Position numbers and translations under genes: made by a program. DNA of 64,000 bases, from positions 72,703,236 through 72,767,235 of the forward strand of contig OW240924.1 of NCBI GenBank assembly GCA_933207985.1. The letters are read 5' to 3'. The notes beneath the pieces were generated by a model, which saw only the letters and a program-made list of their open reading frames with translations, did no database searches and was not told where the DNA came from. Source of the DNA: Pelobates cultripes. Its lineage: Eukaryota > Chordata > Amphibia > Anura > Pelobatidae. Positions 11,721 to 24,249 of the stretch are shown piece by piece (position 1 is the first letter of the stretch; every line of letters begins with the position of its first letter).

Positions 11721-12150
11721 AGCAGAATAGGGAATATTCACTAAATGCCAAACATTGTTATACAGGGGAATATTCAGTAAATAAGGATAAGGGGGGACCT
11801 ACTGTCCTCCCCCCCTGGCCCCCACCCCTGCACGGTGGGTGGGGGCCATAAATCTCAATGGGGGGGACCTACTGTCCTCCCGCCCGCCCCCACCCGTGAG
11901 CGTTGGGTGGGGGCCATAAAAATAATGAGGGGGAGCAGAATAGGGAATATTCACTAAATGCCAAACATTGTTATACAGGGGAATATTCAGTAAATAAGGA
12001 TAAGGGGGGACCTACTGTCCTCCCCCCCTGGCCCCCACCCCTGCACGGTGGGTGGGGGCCATAAATCTCAATGGGGGGGACCTACTGTCCTCCCGCCCGC
12101 CCCCACCCGTGAGCGTTGGGTGGGGGCCATAAAAATAATGAGGGGGGGCA
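11721..12150. repeat. 213-bp direct duplication with GGGGGCCATAAA motifs
   Basis: AGCAGAATAGGGAATATTCA starts at 11721 and again at 11934. Both units end in GGTGGGGGCCATAAA and GACCTACTGTCCTCC blocks, which resemble the larger minisatellite at 24.25-25.07 and 29.29-30.35 kb. Confidence 0.9.
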
Positions 12151-12809
12151 CTGGGCAAGTGGGCACAGTATACGCTGCGAGCCTGACACACAGACGCTTG
12201 CAGACAACTAACTGCTATTCAATCTATTACAGTGAAATACATTTTTTTTTTAAATGCAAGCTATTGTGACACCAGTGAGTGAGTGGTGGCACTGGGCAAG
12301 TGGGCACAGTATCCACTGTGAGCCTGACACAGAAGCTGGCAGGCAGGCAGGCAACTGCAATTACATTACACAGAAAAAAAAAAAAGCAGACTGATGTTAT
12401 AGCCCTAAAAAGGGCTTTTTGGGGTGCTGTCCTTACAGCAGAGATCAGATGAGTCCTTCAGGACTGTAGTGGACACTGTATACACTAACCTAGCTATCCA
12501 TTTCCCTATCAAATCAATAGCAGCTACACTTTCCCTCCTCTCACTAAGCATGCAGCTTGAGAATGAATCTAAAATGGATGCTGTCCAGTAGGTGGGAGGG
12601 TAGGAGGGTGCTGCTAATTGGCTGGAATGTGTCTGCTGACTGTGAGGTACAGGGTCAAAGTTTACTCAATGATGACGAATAGGGGGCGGATCGAACCGCG
12701 CATATGTTCGCCCGCTGTGGCGAACGCGAACATGCTATGTTCGCCAGGAACTATTCGCCAGCGAACCGTTCGGTGCATCACTAGTGTGTATTTCTGTGTT
12801 TGTGTCAAT

Positions 12810-13010
12810 GTACATATCTGTATGTCTGTGCATTTTAGTTTTAGTCATATTTTAGTCATCTGAATTGTTTTCGGTTTTTTTTTACTCAAAAGCCATTTTA
12901 GTTTTAGTAATCTGAGATGTTCTTCTTTTAGTCTAGTTTTAGTTGACCAAATCTCAAAAACTGTAGTCGACTAAAATCTGACTAAAATGGTTAGTTGACA
13001 AAATTAACAC
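12810..13010. repeat. TTTTAGT-rich dispersed repeat
   Basis: Repeated TTTTAGTTTTAGTC and GACTAAAATCTGACTAAAAT words, ending in AGTTGACAAAATTAACACTG. The class is not assigned; it is noted because it fills the gap between the hAT element and the next satellite. Confidence 0.5.
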
Positions 13011-13014
13011 TGAT

Positions 13015-13965
13015 GCACACAGTGTGCTGGACATATAAATTCCAATCCCAGCACACACTCACAGTACATCTCCAGCACACACACCACATCTCCAGCACAC
13101 ACAGAGACACACTACATCCCGAGCACACACACAAACACACTACGTTCCCAGCACACACACACACCACATCCCCAGCACATACAGACACACTACATCCCCA
13201 GCACACACACTACATCCCCAACACACACACACTACATCCCTAGCACACACAGACACACGACATCCCTAGCGTACACAGACACACAACATCCCTAGCGCAC
13301 ACAGACAAGACATCCCTAGTGCATACAGACACACGACATCCTTAGCACACACAGACACATGACATCCCTAGTACACCCACTATTTTTATTTATTATTATT
13401 GCTATTTATAAAGCGCACACAGATTCCGCAGCACACTACATCCCTAGTACGCACACAACACATCCCTAGCACACACTACATCCCTAGCACACACTACATC
13501 TCTAGCACACACAGATGCACTACATCCCTAGCACACACCACATCCCCTGCACACACAGACACACTACATCACCAGCATATACGCAACATCCCCTGCACAC
13601 ACACACTACATCCCCAGCACACACACTACATCCCCCGCACATACACTACATCCCCAGCATACACACAGACACATTACATCCCCAGCACACACACAGACAC
13701 ACTGCATCCCTAGCGCACACACACTGCATCCCCAGCAAACGTACACTACATCCCTAGCGCGAGCACACTACATCCCCAGCATACACACACAGACATGCTA
13801 CATCCCAAGCACACACATTACATCTCAAGGACACACACTACATCCCTAGGACACACACACACTACATCTCCCATCACACACATAGACACACTACATCCCT
13901 AGCACACAAACTACATCCCCAGCACACACACACAGACACACTACATCTCCAGCACACACACATTA
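13015..13965. repeat. CACACTACATCCCCAGCACA minisatellite
   Basis: Imperfect units of ACACACTACATCCCTAGCAC (about 20-34 bp) run for about 950 bp, interrupted at 13384-13435 by a short L2 3'-end-like piece. The threonine/histidine-rich frames are artefacts. Confidence 0.9.
13384..13435 (-). mobile_element. Short L2 3'-tail fragment
   Basis: TTATTTATTATTATTGCTAT, then TTATAAAGCGC and GATTCCGCAG, matches the terminal part of the L2 copies at 9487 and 57795. Confidence 0.5.
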
Positions 13966-14194
13966 TTGTTAATGATTGGCATATATTGTACTTGGCTAAT
14001 ATTTTATTACCACTGCAGAAGCATATATGTTGTGATGTTTAAATTAGTGTGCAACTATCTAAATATGTTACTGGAATGTATTTATTTAATCATGATATAT
14101 TTAATTTGAGTTTTAACTATCATAATACAACATAATGCATGTGGGCGTGTTTTGGTGGCGTTGTTTGGGGGACCCAGGCAGAAAAATGTCTTGG
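13966..14194. other. Short anonymous spacer with a hAT-end-like tail
   Basis: AT-rich sequence to about 14135, then GTTTGGGGGACCCAGGCAGA and GGGCCGGCCCA, which resembles a DNA-transposon end. Its partner end was not found. Confidence 0.4.
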
Positions 14195-14665
14195 GCCGGC
14201 CCACGTATCTGTGTATGTCATTGTATCTGTATGCATATGAGTGTGTGTATCTATGTGTATGTATCCTTATGTGTGTGTCAGTGTGTGTATCTGTATGTCT
14301 GTTTATCTGTGTGTGTTTATCTGTGTATTTATGTGTGTGTGTCAGTTTATCTGCATGTGTGTCAGTATGTGTGTCTGTGTATCTACGTGTGTGTCTGTAT
14401 CTGTATGTGGGTGTATAATTGTATCTGTTTGTCTATGTATCTGCATGTGTGGCAGTGTGTGTGTTTGTACATCTGTATGTGTGTCAGTGTTTATATGTGT
14501 ATGTTTATCTGTGTGTCTGTATCTGTATGTACATGTGTAGCAGTGTTTGTATCTGTGTATCTGCATATGTGGTAGTGTGTTTATCAGCATGTCTGTTCAA
14601 CTGTATGTATATTAGTGTTGCCATCTGTTTGTCTGCATGTGTACATGTGTGGGATTCTTTTGACT
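14195..14665. repeat. TG-rich minisatellite (TGTATCTGTATGTGTGTCAG)
   Basis: This is the same type of unit as at 9776-10824, on the same strand, and ends abruptly at about 14665. The frames are artefacts. Confidence 0.85.
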
Positions 14666-14974
14666 GATGGCTTGTGGGTATTTAGTTAAGTGACTAATAT
14701 AGAACATTGCTTAAGCTCCACCCACTGCCAAAATGTGCCAAAGAAAAAAAGTAGTCCTTACTTGTTCTTATGTATAACAAAAAAATAAGGTAAATTTAAT
14801 AAAAATGTATAAAAAAACATGGAGAAATAGAAGGACTAAAATGATTAATTTAAAAGCAAAGCCTGCAAAGTGACAGATCCCCTTTAAACTAGATGTGGGA
14901 TTGAATAACAAATTATCAAATATCAAAAAAAGAGTCATACACAGTGGCTTGACAAGTTTCAAGTAGCCTTGTGT
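14666..14974. other. AT-rich spacer
   Basis: No gene, motif or repeat family was recognised in these about 300 bases. Confidence 0.6.
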
Positions 14975-15500
14975 AACGGATCGCCTGGCACCCCAACCGG
15001 GTACCTCCGTCTATCGCTGCTTCCTAGTACTTGCGAGTACCATAATCACTGAACTGGAACACCATAACCACCGTAGACCCCACAAACCGTCGCAGCTTGG
15101 TTGGGGTCTCGTCGTCCTCCACCCTCCCTGGACCCAAGACCAGGATCCAGCTTCCAGTAGGTAGACCTCTCCTAATCCAGAGAGCATAGCAGGAACAGGG
15201 GCAAACCATAGCACTTCTGCCCACAGTTGTCGTGGCTTGACTGGGAAACTGGAACCGCTCCTTCCTGGAGCTGAATGGGGAATTAGCTCTAGTCCAGGTG
15301 GTAGGCAACCTTCGGCACTCCAGATGTTGTGGACTATATCCCCCATAATGCTCTTATACCCATAATGCTGGCAAAGCATCATGGGAGGTGTAGTCCAAAG
15401 CATCTGCAGTGCCAAAGGTTGCCTATGCCTGCTCTATTCCTTACAAGGACTTTCTCCGTTGAATCCCCTGCAAGCTGGAACAGCAGACACAAGACTAAAT
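14975..15500. mobile_element. LTR-like fragment split by a MITE
   Basis: It begins TGTAACGGATCGCCTGGCAC, similar in style to the Gypsy LTR start at 32382 (TGTAGCGGATGGCACTGGG). It is a single-copy GC-balanced stretch to 15294 and resumes after the foldback at 15432. No internal region, PBS or partner LTR was found, so LTR identity is inference. Confidence 0.35.
15295..15431. mobile_element. 137-bp hAT-like foldback MITE
   Basis: The left end GGTAGGCAACCTTCGGCACT pairs with the right end AGTGCCAAAGGTTGCCTATG. The flanks CTCTAGTC (15287-15294) and CTCTATTC (15432-15439) match at 7 of 8 positions, an 8-bp duplication typical of hAT. The same length class occurs at 54832-54968, and a half copy lies at 57640-57740. 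Confidence 0.75.
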
Positions 15501-15519
15501 CTTCTGAGACACTAGGGAC

Positions 15520-16730
15520 ACTGGCTGGGAGACAGAGGGACACTGGGAGACATAGGAACACTTAAAAACTTTGGGACACTGGGAGACACGGGGCACTAGT
15601 GGATACAGACATGGGACACTGGGAGACATGGGGACACAGACACTGGGAGACTGGAGGCCACTGGAAGACATGGGGACACTGAGACACTAGGGACACTGGA
15701 TAGGAGGCATGGGGACACTGAGACACTTGGGGATACTGAGACATGGGGGAACTTGTGGACATAGACATGGGGACACTAGGAGACATGGGGACACTGAAAA
15801 AATTGGGGACACTGAGACACTAGGGACACTGGCTGGGAGACATTGGGACACTGGGAGGGACACTGGGAGACATAGGAACACTTAAAAACTTTGGGACACT
15901 GGGAGACAGGGGGCACTAGTGGATACAGACATGGGACACTGGGAGACATGGGGACACAGACACTAGGGACACAGAGACATGGGGACACAGACACTGGGAG
16001 ACTAGAGGCCACTGGAAGACATGGGGACACTGAGACACTAGGGACACTGGCTAGGAGGCATGGGGACACTGAGACACTTGGGGATACTGAGACATGGGGG
16101 AACTTGTGGACATAGACATGGGGACACTAGGAGACATGGGGACACTGAAAAAATTGGGGACACTGAGACACTAGGGACACTGGCTGGGAGACATTGGGAC
16201 ACTGGGAGACATGGGGACACTGAGAAACTAGGGACACTGGCTGGGAGACATGTGGACACTGGTAGATAGATATTTGGGGACACTGGGAGACATGGGGACA
16301 CTGAGACACTAGGAACACTGAGAGACATGGGGACACAGACACTGGGAGACTAGGGGACACTGGGAGCCATGGGGACACTGAGACACTAGGGACATTGGCT
16401 GGGAGACATGGGGACACTGAAAAACTTTGGGACACTGGGAGACATAGGTACACTGAGACACTAGGGACACTGGCTAGGAGATATATGGACACTGGGAGAC
16501 ATGGGGACACTGACTGGGAGACATGTGGACACTGGGAGACAGATATTTGGACACACTGGGAGACATGGGGACAATGAGACACTAGGGACACTGAGAGACA
16601 TAGGGACACTGTGAGACATGGAGACACTGTGTCCCTAGTGTCCCCATGTCCCAATGTGTCTCCCAATGTCCCTATGTCTCACAGCATCTCCTAGTGTCTC
16701 AGTGTCCCCTAGTGTCTCAGTATCCCCATG
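15520..16730. repeat. GGGACACTGAGACA minisatellite with higher-order repeats
   Basis: Basic units such as GGGACACTGGGAGACAT are 17-18 bp. A higher-order period of 320 bp is visible: CACTGGGAGACATAGGAACA begins at 15541 and again at 15861, with the downstream order of variants conserved apart from a roughly 29-bp insertion. Near 16625-16730 the array continues as its reverse complement. Confidence 0.9.
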
Positions 16731-17039
16731 TTTTCTGAGCTGTAGTCTGTCTCTGCAGGCTGGGAGCTGCTGTCTGAACTCTTTGTGCTGTGTAGCTGCT
16801 CCCCAGCGGATCAGTTAGTAGAGAGAGGCAGGAAGGGATATGCTGTAACTTCCTATCCCTGCCTCTCTCCACACACTCAGTGACCTCTGCTGGCTGGTGC
16901 TGGTATTGCAGAGTAATCTCCATTTATACTGAGAAAAATATCTGCATTTGCATTTCTGGTATTACTGCATTACAGGTGGCAAACCTAAGAGTACTGTGTA
17001 AAAAAATAAATAAATAAAAAAAAAAAGATTTTTTTTTTA

Positions 17040-17116
17040 AATGGGCCTATTCCATGGGCCTGGGCCTGGGCCTGGAGCTGCAGCTCCATCAGCCCCTATA
17101 TTAATCCGGCCCTGGC
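17040..17116. mobile_element. hAT-end-like sequence
   Basis: GGGCCTGGGCCTGGAGCTGC is followed by AATCCGGCCCTG, which has the form of a CAGGG-type terminus facing right. The matching left end was not identified. Confidence 0.4.
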
Positions 17117-18801
17117 TGCAGATTGTCAAAACTGGTAAATTATGAGTTGCAACTCAAACTGAACTTAAACTGCTTCTGACACCTTTTCTTTTTCTCTTAA
17201 AATGCATTCAATCAATGTCCACAGTGTGACTGCATGCCACAGCCGCATTCAAAGGTGTGAATCTACTCTCCATGCCCAAATGGAAAATCTTGTGATAAAG
17301 CAGTAGCAAGAAGAAAAAAAATAACAATTCCAAAAAATGGCAATTGTCACTGCAAAGGCATGTGCCAATATTATACATGTAACTCCAGGCACATGCCCAA
17401 TCTGCCTATTGACAAATTTTACCCTGTAGGTGTTTGTGTATCAGAGACCACATAGAAGCACATGAACCTCATCTTATATGATAGTAAATGCATAAATAAA
17501 TAACGTGTCTAAAACATTATCTAGTCTTTTAATAAATTACTTATTTTAGTTACAGGAACGGTATAAAATGTTTTAAAATAGACCCACCGTCAAAACAGGA
17601 GTGTCTCTCTTTACACAATAATGATGTTGGGAGGAATGCGAAATGCGTTGTCAAAGTCAATTTTCTTCCTATAAATAAATTCTTAATGCAAACCTTGCAT
17701 TGCTTAAATATTGTATCCACCACATCCTAACTGGTATGATGTTAGAAATTATGTGAAAAAAGAAATGATGTGGTGAGTTTATAATTTTTTTTGTGGTTGT
17801 TTTGTTACATTATCCATTAAAGAGGTGACTAAACCCATCTTTCAGTCACCTTTTAGGCAAACATACACAGGATAGCCCTACTTACCAACTAGTTGGAGCA
17901 GTTGAAGTGATCTGCAAAACTATACAAAGGATGATCCAGTAACATATATCTTCTCTTCCCAATGTGCATTTTGGCTTTTCTTTTTATACAGATGCTAGAA
18001 TGTAGTGAAAATATTCATAAAGTCTTGATACCATAGTATAAATTAGATTTTTTTTCCCCATTACTTGACTAAATAGCTCACAGGGATATTAAAAATGTGT
18101 TTTTTCATTTTGCAAGTCACTTATTGATACAGTATATAGAATATCACAGATAAACTCATTTTATACTTGCTCTGCTCAATTACAATGACCAATTATTGTA
18201 CTGGTTAGCATAACAGCCTCCAGTATTAGTCGAGCATATTTCGGAAGTTATTAAGGATAGGTGGCTATGTGCTTTATTAAACACTCTAATCTTACTTATT
18301 AGAACTGATGGACTGTGCATGTTGCTAAAATAAACACTATTGTAGAAATCTTACCTACATGTACCCGAGCGGTAAAGCAGTAATATCAAAGGTAAACGAT
18401 CAAATGAAAGCGGCGCTTGGCATTACATTTCAACATATGCTGACAAGTGTCAAATGATATTGCTTCTTGTTTCTTGTGACAGCTTGGGAGAAAATAGTTA
18501 TTTGACAGAAGAATTTCCCTTTGGATTAAAGCTGACACAATAAGAATGTTAGCTAACATGTTCTATGCACAATGCAGAGCGGGACATAGAGAGAGAGTGT
18601 ATGTGTGTGTTAAACAATAAAATGCCTGCATGACTGCACAGCCCATTTTGCCAACTTGACAAAATAAAATCACTTTACATTCCCAATACTACATGCTTTG
18701 AAACATGAAAACCACTGAGCAAACATATCTAGGGTTATTTAGTATAGTGAAATTTTTCAAGAAATTCAATTTATTTCAGAGTCAATTTCAAAATGTAAGT
18801 C
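17117..18801. other. Anonymous AT-rich sequence, no gene recognised
   Basis: No long frame, RNA gene or repeat family was recognised. GGAGGAATGCGAAATGCG near 17630 may be a very diverged relative of the GAGGAAGC-GAAACGCGT motif. Confidence 0.6.
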
Positions 18802-18817
18802 AAAATAGCTGAATTAG
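18802..18817. repeat. L1 target-site duplication, left copy
   Basis: AAAATAGCTGAATTAG, identical to 23767-23782. Confidence 0.9.
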
Positions 18818-18931
18818 GGGCGTGGCTAGCTGCAGAGCATGGTGGAAGCATAAACCACAGCTCCGGCTCCAGAGCTTAGAATCCAAAGCCATCCGGGTGT
18901 ACAAAGCACGGAACATCGCTAATTACTGAAG

Positions 18932-19045
18932 ATGTCTCAATACAAGACCAAGAAGACAACTGCCAAGGCAGATAAAATAAATTTTTTCACGCAAAAAACA
19001 GTACCAGACCAGGCAGAACAACAGGCCTCAGACAAAGAGTTTTAA
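18932..19045 (+). pseudogene. L1 ORF1 remnant (37 codons)
   Basis: The ATG at 18932 opens a lysine-rich start (MSQYKTKKTTAKADK) that ends at a TAA after 37 codons. The coiled coil, RRM-like domain and C-terminal domain expected of an L1 ORF1 protein are missing, and ORF2 homology starts about 400 bp later. An internal deletion is the simplest explanation. The position between the 5' UTR and ORF2 supports the call; the residues alone are too few to be diagnostic. Confidence 0.6.
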
Positions 19046-19449
19046 GTACTAATCAGAGGGCTGATACAAGACCAGACCCACCACTTGGTCCCTGCCTAGA
19101 CCGCATAAAACAGCTTTTGTACACCCACCAAATAGTGAACATGATGTTAAATAGCTCACTAGCCACCCATAGGGAACAGTGTTTCCTACCCCCGCAGTGC
19201 ACAAGGTTGACACTGCGCCCCACAAGGGGAACTACTTGTATATAGCCCTAAACCCCCCACTTAAATCCCCACCCCCATTCACAGTTCACCCCATTTCTCC
19301 CCCATCCCCCCCGGAACTCACGACCTGAAAACAATACACAAAGCTCCGACAAAGGTTCCACTATCCCATCGTCAAGTAAGGCGCAACCTGTAACACCCCA
19401 CAGAGTACAAGAAAAACAAAACAAAGCTAGCATAAAAGCGACAAACTAT

Positions 19450-22400
19450 GCTCAGATATACGGCTCAGGATTAACAACACAGGGCTTACGCAGACTGAAC
19501 ACCCCTCACAAACGCAGGATGCTATTGAGAGACGCAAAACAGGCCCAAGCCGACGTCCTATGTATCCAAGAGACGCACTTTGTTAAGGCCAAAATCCCCT
19601 CCTTTGGTACCAAAGACTACCCCATGCAATAGCACGCTGCACACACATCCAAGGCGAGAGGAGTGTCAATATTATTTCATAAGTCACAAACGTTTGAATT
19701 GCTCAAATTACACACAGACAGCCAAGGCAGATATATCATATTGATATGCAAAATGAATGACTACATATACTCGATAGCAAACTTGTACAGTCCTAATGCA
19801 AATCAGAGGAATTTCCTCCATAAAGTACTCTCAAAATTAGACCTTCCACAAACGGCAGAGATAATAATATGTGGAGATCTTAACTATATCTTTGATCCAG
19901 ACAAAGACACCTCAGCCACACCACAACAACCCAGACATAAAACTTGGTCAATACAATGTAGATCTATGACAAAACTATTATCAGAATTCAGCCTATATGA
20001 CGCATGGCGAACACTACACCCAGGAGAATGATCATACACCCACTACTCCCAAGTACATAAAACCCACTCGAGAATAGACCATATACTTATATCAGCCCCA
20101 ACCCTCCTCCAAACAACACAATGCAAGACGGGAGACATATTGTGGTTAGACCACGCCCCTCTAACCTTAACACTAACAGACACTTTCCAAACCAGAGGCC
20201 GAACCCCGTGGAAGCTCAATGAATCCTTGCTAGCAGATGAACACTTCAAACTGAAACTACACAAAGAACTACAGAAATAAATACTTCCTAACAAATGACA
20301 CCCCAGAAAGCATAGCACTGACCCAATGGCTGGCCCATAAATCAGTAGTCAGGGGGATACTTATTAGCAGAGCAGCCCACATTAAACACACCACCCAAAC
20401 CAAGCTCCTGACGCTATTGAGACAACTGCGGGACACCACTACCCAACATTTCCTCTCACCATCTCCTGCCCTGCAGACCACCATAGACCAGACACAAGCA
20501 CTGATTAATGAGTGGCACCTCAATAAGACTACATATATGATGCAGAAACTCAAAACAAGAGAATATGCCCAAGGCAACAAGGCAGGGAAACTACTTGCAT
20601 CACGACTCAGAAAACAGCGACAAAAAGCTAAAATCCCCTTCCTTGCCCAACCAAACGGTACAAAAACTTACAACCCCCAACACATAGCAGACGAGTTAGC
20701 AAGTTACTATTCGGGACTTTACAATCTCAAACAAGACAACACCATCCACCAACCGACTAAAGCAGACATAACAGATTTCCTGGCACAAGTAACCCTACCA
20801 ACCCTCACCCCAGAACAACAAAACCTTTCACAATACGCTAGAGTCCCACCTGCTTAAAGCCTACCAAGCCATGCTGCAGACAGGCAATATGCCTCGAGAG
20901 ATGCTGATGGCACATATAACGACATTACCAAAACCAGGCAAACCTCCTACTAAAGGACAAAACCTAAGACCCATATCATTATTAAACACAGATATAAAGC
21001 TATTCGCGAAAATCTTTGCAAACAGGTTAGCAAACATAATCCCAACCATAGTACATGACGACCAGGTGGGATTTGTGAAAGGTAGGCAAGGGGCGGACGG
21101 AACTAGGAAGGTGCTGGACCTGATGCACTGTGTCCGGGGGGTGGGGGGGGGGAAGGTAGCGTGTTCCTCTCCCTGGATGCAGAAAAGGCCTCTGATAGAG
21201 TAAACTGGTCCTTCCTCATGGAGGTCCTGCACAAGTTCCATTTCCCGAAGCAATTCCTAGCAGCAGTTTCCACACTTTACAGTAACACCTCCGCCAGGGT
21301 CAACACAAGTGGATTCATCTCTGACCCGCTGACCATCTCCAATGGGTCACGGCAAGGATGCCCTCTGTCCCCCCTACTTTATATTTTAGCACTGGAGCCT
21401 CTGACTACCCTAGTCCGCAACCACCCACACATACAAGGTATACGAGTAAAACAAAAAGAATACAAACTTACACTTACTGCCGACGACATATTACTAACAT
21501 TAACCAACCCAGAGACCTCCCTACAACAGTTCACAGCTACGTTAGAAGTTTAAAGTAAATGTTCTTACTATAAATTAAATGTCACCAAAACACAGGCCAT
21601 GTGCCTAAATATCCTCAGCAACGAGATGAAAAACTTAAAGTCTCAATTCCAATATGACTGGAGGACCGATCACCTCACCTTCCTAGGTATAAAATTCACC
21701 GCAATGACCACCCAGCTCTTTAAAGCAAATTATATAACGCTACAAAACCAAGTGAAAACACTTATCCAAGGATGACATAAAAAATTTATCTCATGGTCAG
21801 GCCGAGTGGCCGCAGTGAAAATGGCGATCCTCACTAAATATCAGTATCTATTCAGGTCCCTCCCCATAAAGGTTCAGTCCTCCTACTTTAGGGAAAACCC
21901 AAAAACTACTAAACCAATTCATATGGGCGCACAAAAAACCCTGGTTAGCCATGACCACGATGTATAAAAGTCACACCAGGGGAGGCATGAACCTCCATAA
22001 CATTCAGCAATACTATAGAGCAGCCAACATTAACCCTATTGTAACAGTACAAACACAAGATAGACACCCACAGTGGGTGGCACTGGAATCTGGCACGAAA
22101 CCAGAACATCACTTTTTGTCCATCATATGGACCCCCCCTCCTTTGACCTAAAAGCATGTCGATGTTACCTACAACGACCCTAACAAAACATATCTGGGAA
22201 GCAAACAGGGCGATCCTATGCAGGACAAAGGTACACTCCCCAGCCATGACAATTGGCACCTTACAAATGTTAATCCCCAACTTTAACTCCCGAGTATGGG
22301 AAAGACACCACATTAAATGTATCACACAACTGATGCAGGGGGAAACAATCATACCCTTCCTTCAACTACAAAAAGATTATAACCTCCCAAGCATAGCTGA

Positions 22401-22850
22401 TTTTTCATACTTTCAAGTACGGGCATGGTTACTCAAACACTATGTAACAACAATGAAAATTGTAAGTGAGCTGTGGCTGACTGCCTTTGAACGGGTAATG
22501 ACAACACAATTGCCAGCGAAAAAAACAATCTCACTACTATATTCAAGCTTAAATAAAGAAGAGAACATTAAAACGTTACCAGTCATCCAATCCTGGGAAC
22601 GTGAGCTTAACCTAAACATCCCGGACAAAACATGGGAAAAGATATTCGCCACCCACAAAAAATTAACACTCTGTTCATCCCACATAGAACTCTAAAAAAG
22701 CTGCTGTACCGATGGTACCTGGTGCCAAAATGACTACACAAGATACACCCAATGATATCTGATCAATGCTGGAGATGTCTCAACAATTTAGGAGACATGA
22801 TCCACACCTGGTGAGGATACCCTATACTAACACATTGCTGTAAAAAAGTA
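19450..22850 (+). pseudogene. L1-clade ORF2 pseudogene (endonuclease, reverse transcriptase)
   Basis: In intact elements ORF2 nicks DNA with an APE-type endonuclease and reverse-transcribes its RNA at the nick. The endonuclease region (19450-20280) shows CIQETHF, NLYSPN, CGDLNY, SRIDHIL and LDHAPL, with stops after CATGCAA at 19629 and after LHPGE at 20029. The RT region shows LPKPGKPP, RPISLLN, GFVKGRQG, SLDAEKASDRVNW and SRQGCPLSPLLY. Where L1 RTs have FADD this copy has TADD (near 21478). A segment upstream of LPKPGKPP is missing near 20850, and several frameshifts follow. A CWRC..H region near 22770 marks the C terminus. It cannot encode a working protein. Confidence 0.9.
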
Positions 22851-23766
22851 GCCGACCTAGTGACCTTGGTCACAGGACTTACTATGCCCAATAATCCAGA
22901 AACATTCTTACTACATATCTATCCCCCAAAACTCACAAAAGCAATGGCATACCTAACCTATCAAATAAATATAGAGGCACTGACGTTGATCAGCAGAAAA
23001 TGGCGCAACACAGAACCCCCAACAATACAAGAATGTATTCACCTAGTAACTCAAAATAAACTCTCTGAATGCGCAGCAAGACAGGCAGCGAACCAACAAT
23101 CCGAAGTGTGGAGAATAGCCTGGGAAAAGTGAAACAAGATAATGACCACTGATGAACCTACCACTAAAGATCCAAACCCAACCGAAGTGCCGACAGCCGC
23201 GCTCACATAAGTAAAACTTGTAAAGACTGCTTCCAAAAACAGAAATATGTAATGCTCAAACAAAAAAAGGGAAGAATGGAATAACACTAGGTTATTCCCA
23301 GCACAGACCCCGGCCATTACTAAACCTCAGATTTGGCCAAAACAACACAGGAACGGAACAAGTCGACCATTTCAAACCAACTGGGTACCCATATGTTAAA
23401 CATCCCAGAGGCAAGACACAAAGCCAAACTCACAAAATAACAAACACAGCAGACACATTAAAAGCCGCAAATAAGCTGCAAATAACCAATGTACAGCAGG
23501 ATCCACCCCTGTAACCCAGGGGACTCCCTCCTTCCTCCTTACTCTCCCTCCCCCCTCCTACCCTATCCAGGTTTACCTCCCCAAAGTTAAGTTAAAAACT
23601 CGCAACATGTAATGATAAATAACTGTGAAACGGATTGTGACTTCAGTAAAAAATGTTTATGATTGATACTTTATGATTGATAATCTTAAAAAGTCGCAAC
23701 TCAATCTACCTTACTCAATGTAAATGTCATGCATGTATGTGAACAAAAATTGCTTAATAAAAAAAG

Positions 23767-23782
23767 AAAAATAGCTGAATTA
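23767..23782. repeat. L1 target-site duplication, right copy
   Basis: Identical to 18802-18817 (AAAATAGCTGAATTAG). Confidence 0.9.
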
Positions 23783-23884
23783 GAACAATTCCCCAAGTCA
23801 ATTCTATTTTCAGTTTGCCTATTTTGTCTTTAAATTTGAAATTCACTTTGATTTCCTGGCAATTATCACTTTAGTGCATAACTA

Positions 23885-23998
23885 TGATTTTATAACAAGA
23901 TACGGAGGCTCATATTGCATATCCCTTTCTTTACTGTCCACCAATAGCAGCAAAGAATACAAACAGAATGAAAAAATAATGAACATGCAGTAATGCAT
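23885..23998. mobile_element. DIRS terminal-repeat fragment
   Basis: ATAACAAGATACGGAGGCTC and CTTTCTTTACTGTCCACC match the DIRS inverted terminal repeat at 25437-25540 and the internal complementary region at 26110-26145. It abuts CR1-type sequence at about 24000. Confidence 0.7.
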
Positions 23999-24002
23999 GG
24001 AA

Positions 24003-24190
24003 TAGCCTTCCAGCTGAAGTGGTATAGGTTAACACAGTAAAGGAGTTTAAGCATGCGTGGGATAGACATAAGGCTATCCTAACTATAAGATAAGGCCAGG
24101 GACTAATGAAATTATTTAGAAAATTGGGCAGACTAGATGGGCCAAATGGTTCTTATCTGCCATCACATTCTATGTTTCTATGTTTCTATC
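24003..24190 (+). mobile_element. CR1-clade LINE 3' end
   Basis: GGGCAGACTAGATGGGCCAA is followed by the terminal TTCTATGTTTCTATG microsatellite, matching the 3' end of the longer CR1 copy at 30361-31549 on the opposite strand. It is non-coding. Confidence 0.8.
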
Positions 24191-24249
24191 AAATGGTAAG
24201 TTTTCTTTTTTATTACTGGTATTTAGACAAGGGTCCCCCCTCAATATTT

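Larger units (their letters stand above)
10833..12783. mobile_element. Non-autonomous hAT element with perfect 8-bp TSD
   Basis: The ends are TAGTGATGTCGTGAAC (from 10833) and GTTCGGTGCATCACTA (to 12783), imperfect inverted repeats. Both flanks carry GTGTGTAT (10825-10832 and 12784-12791), a perfect 8-bp duplication typical of hAT insertions; the flank is TG satellite, which weakens it slightly. The 1951-bp body holds a 91-bp tandem array (11160-11720) and a 213-bp duplication (11721-12150) but no transposase frame. Confidence 0.85.
18818..23766 (+). mobile_element. L1-clade LINE, both ends present, flanked by 16-bp TSDs
   Basis: Both ends are present: a GGGGCGTGGCTAGCTGC 5' end and an AATAAA-containing A-rich 3' end at about 23756-23766, between identical 16-bp target duplications. 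It contains an ORF1 stub, a decayed ORF2 with endonuclease, reverse transcriptase and C-terminal Cys/His region, and about 900 bp of 3' UTR. At about 4.95 kb it is shorter than an intact L1, largely because ORF1 is almost wholly deleted. The 5' end resembles that of the second L1 at 58652 (GGGGGCGTGTCCTG). Confidence 0.9.

Noticed and set aside
15520..16730. Ser/Pro/Val/Cys-rich minus-strand frames
   Set aside because: They come from the GGGACACTGAGACA satellite read in frames without stops; no start context or homology.
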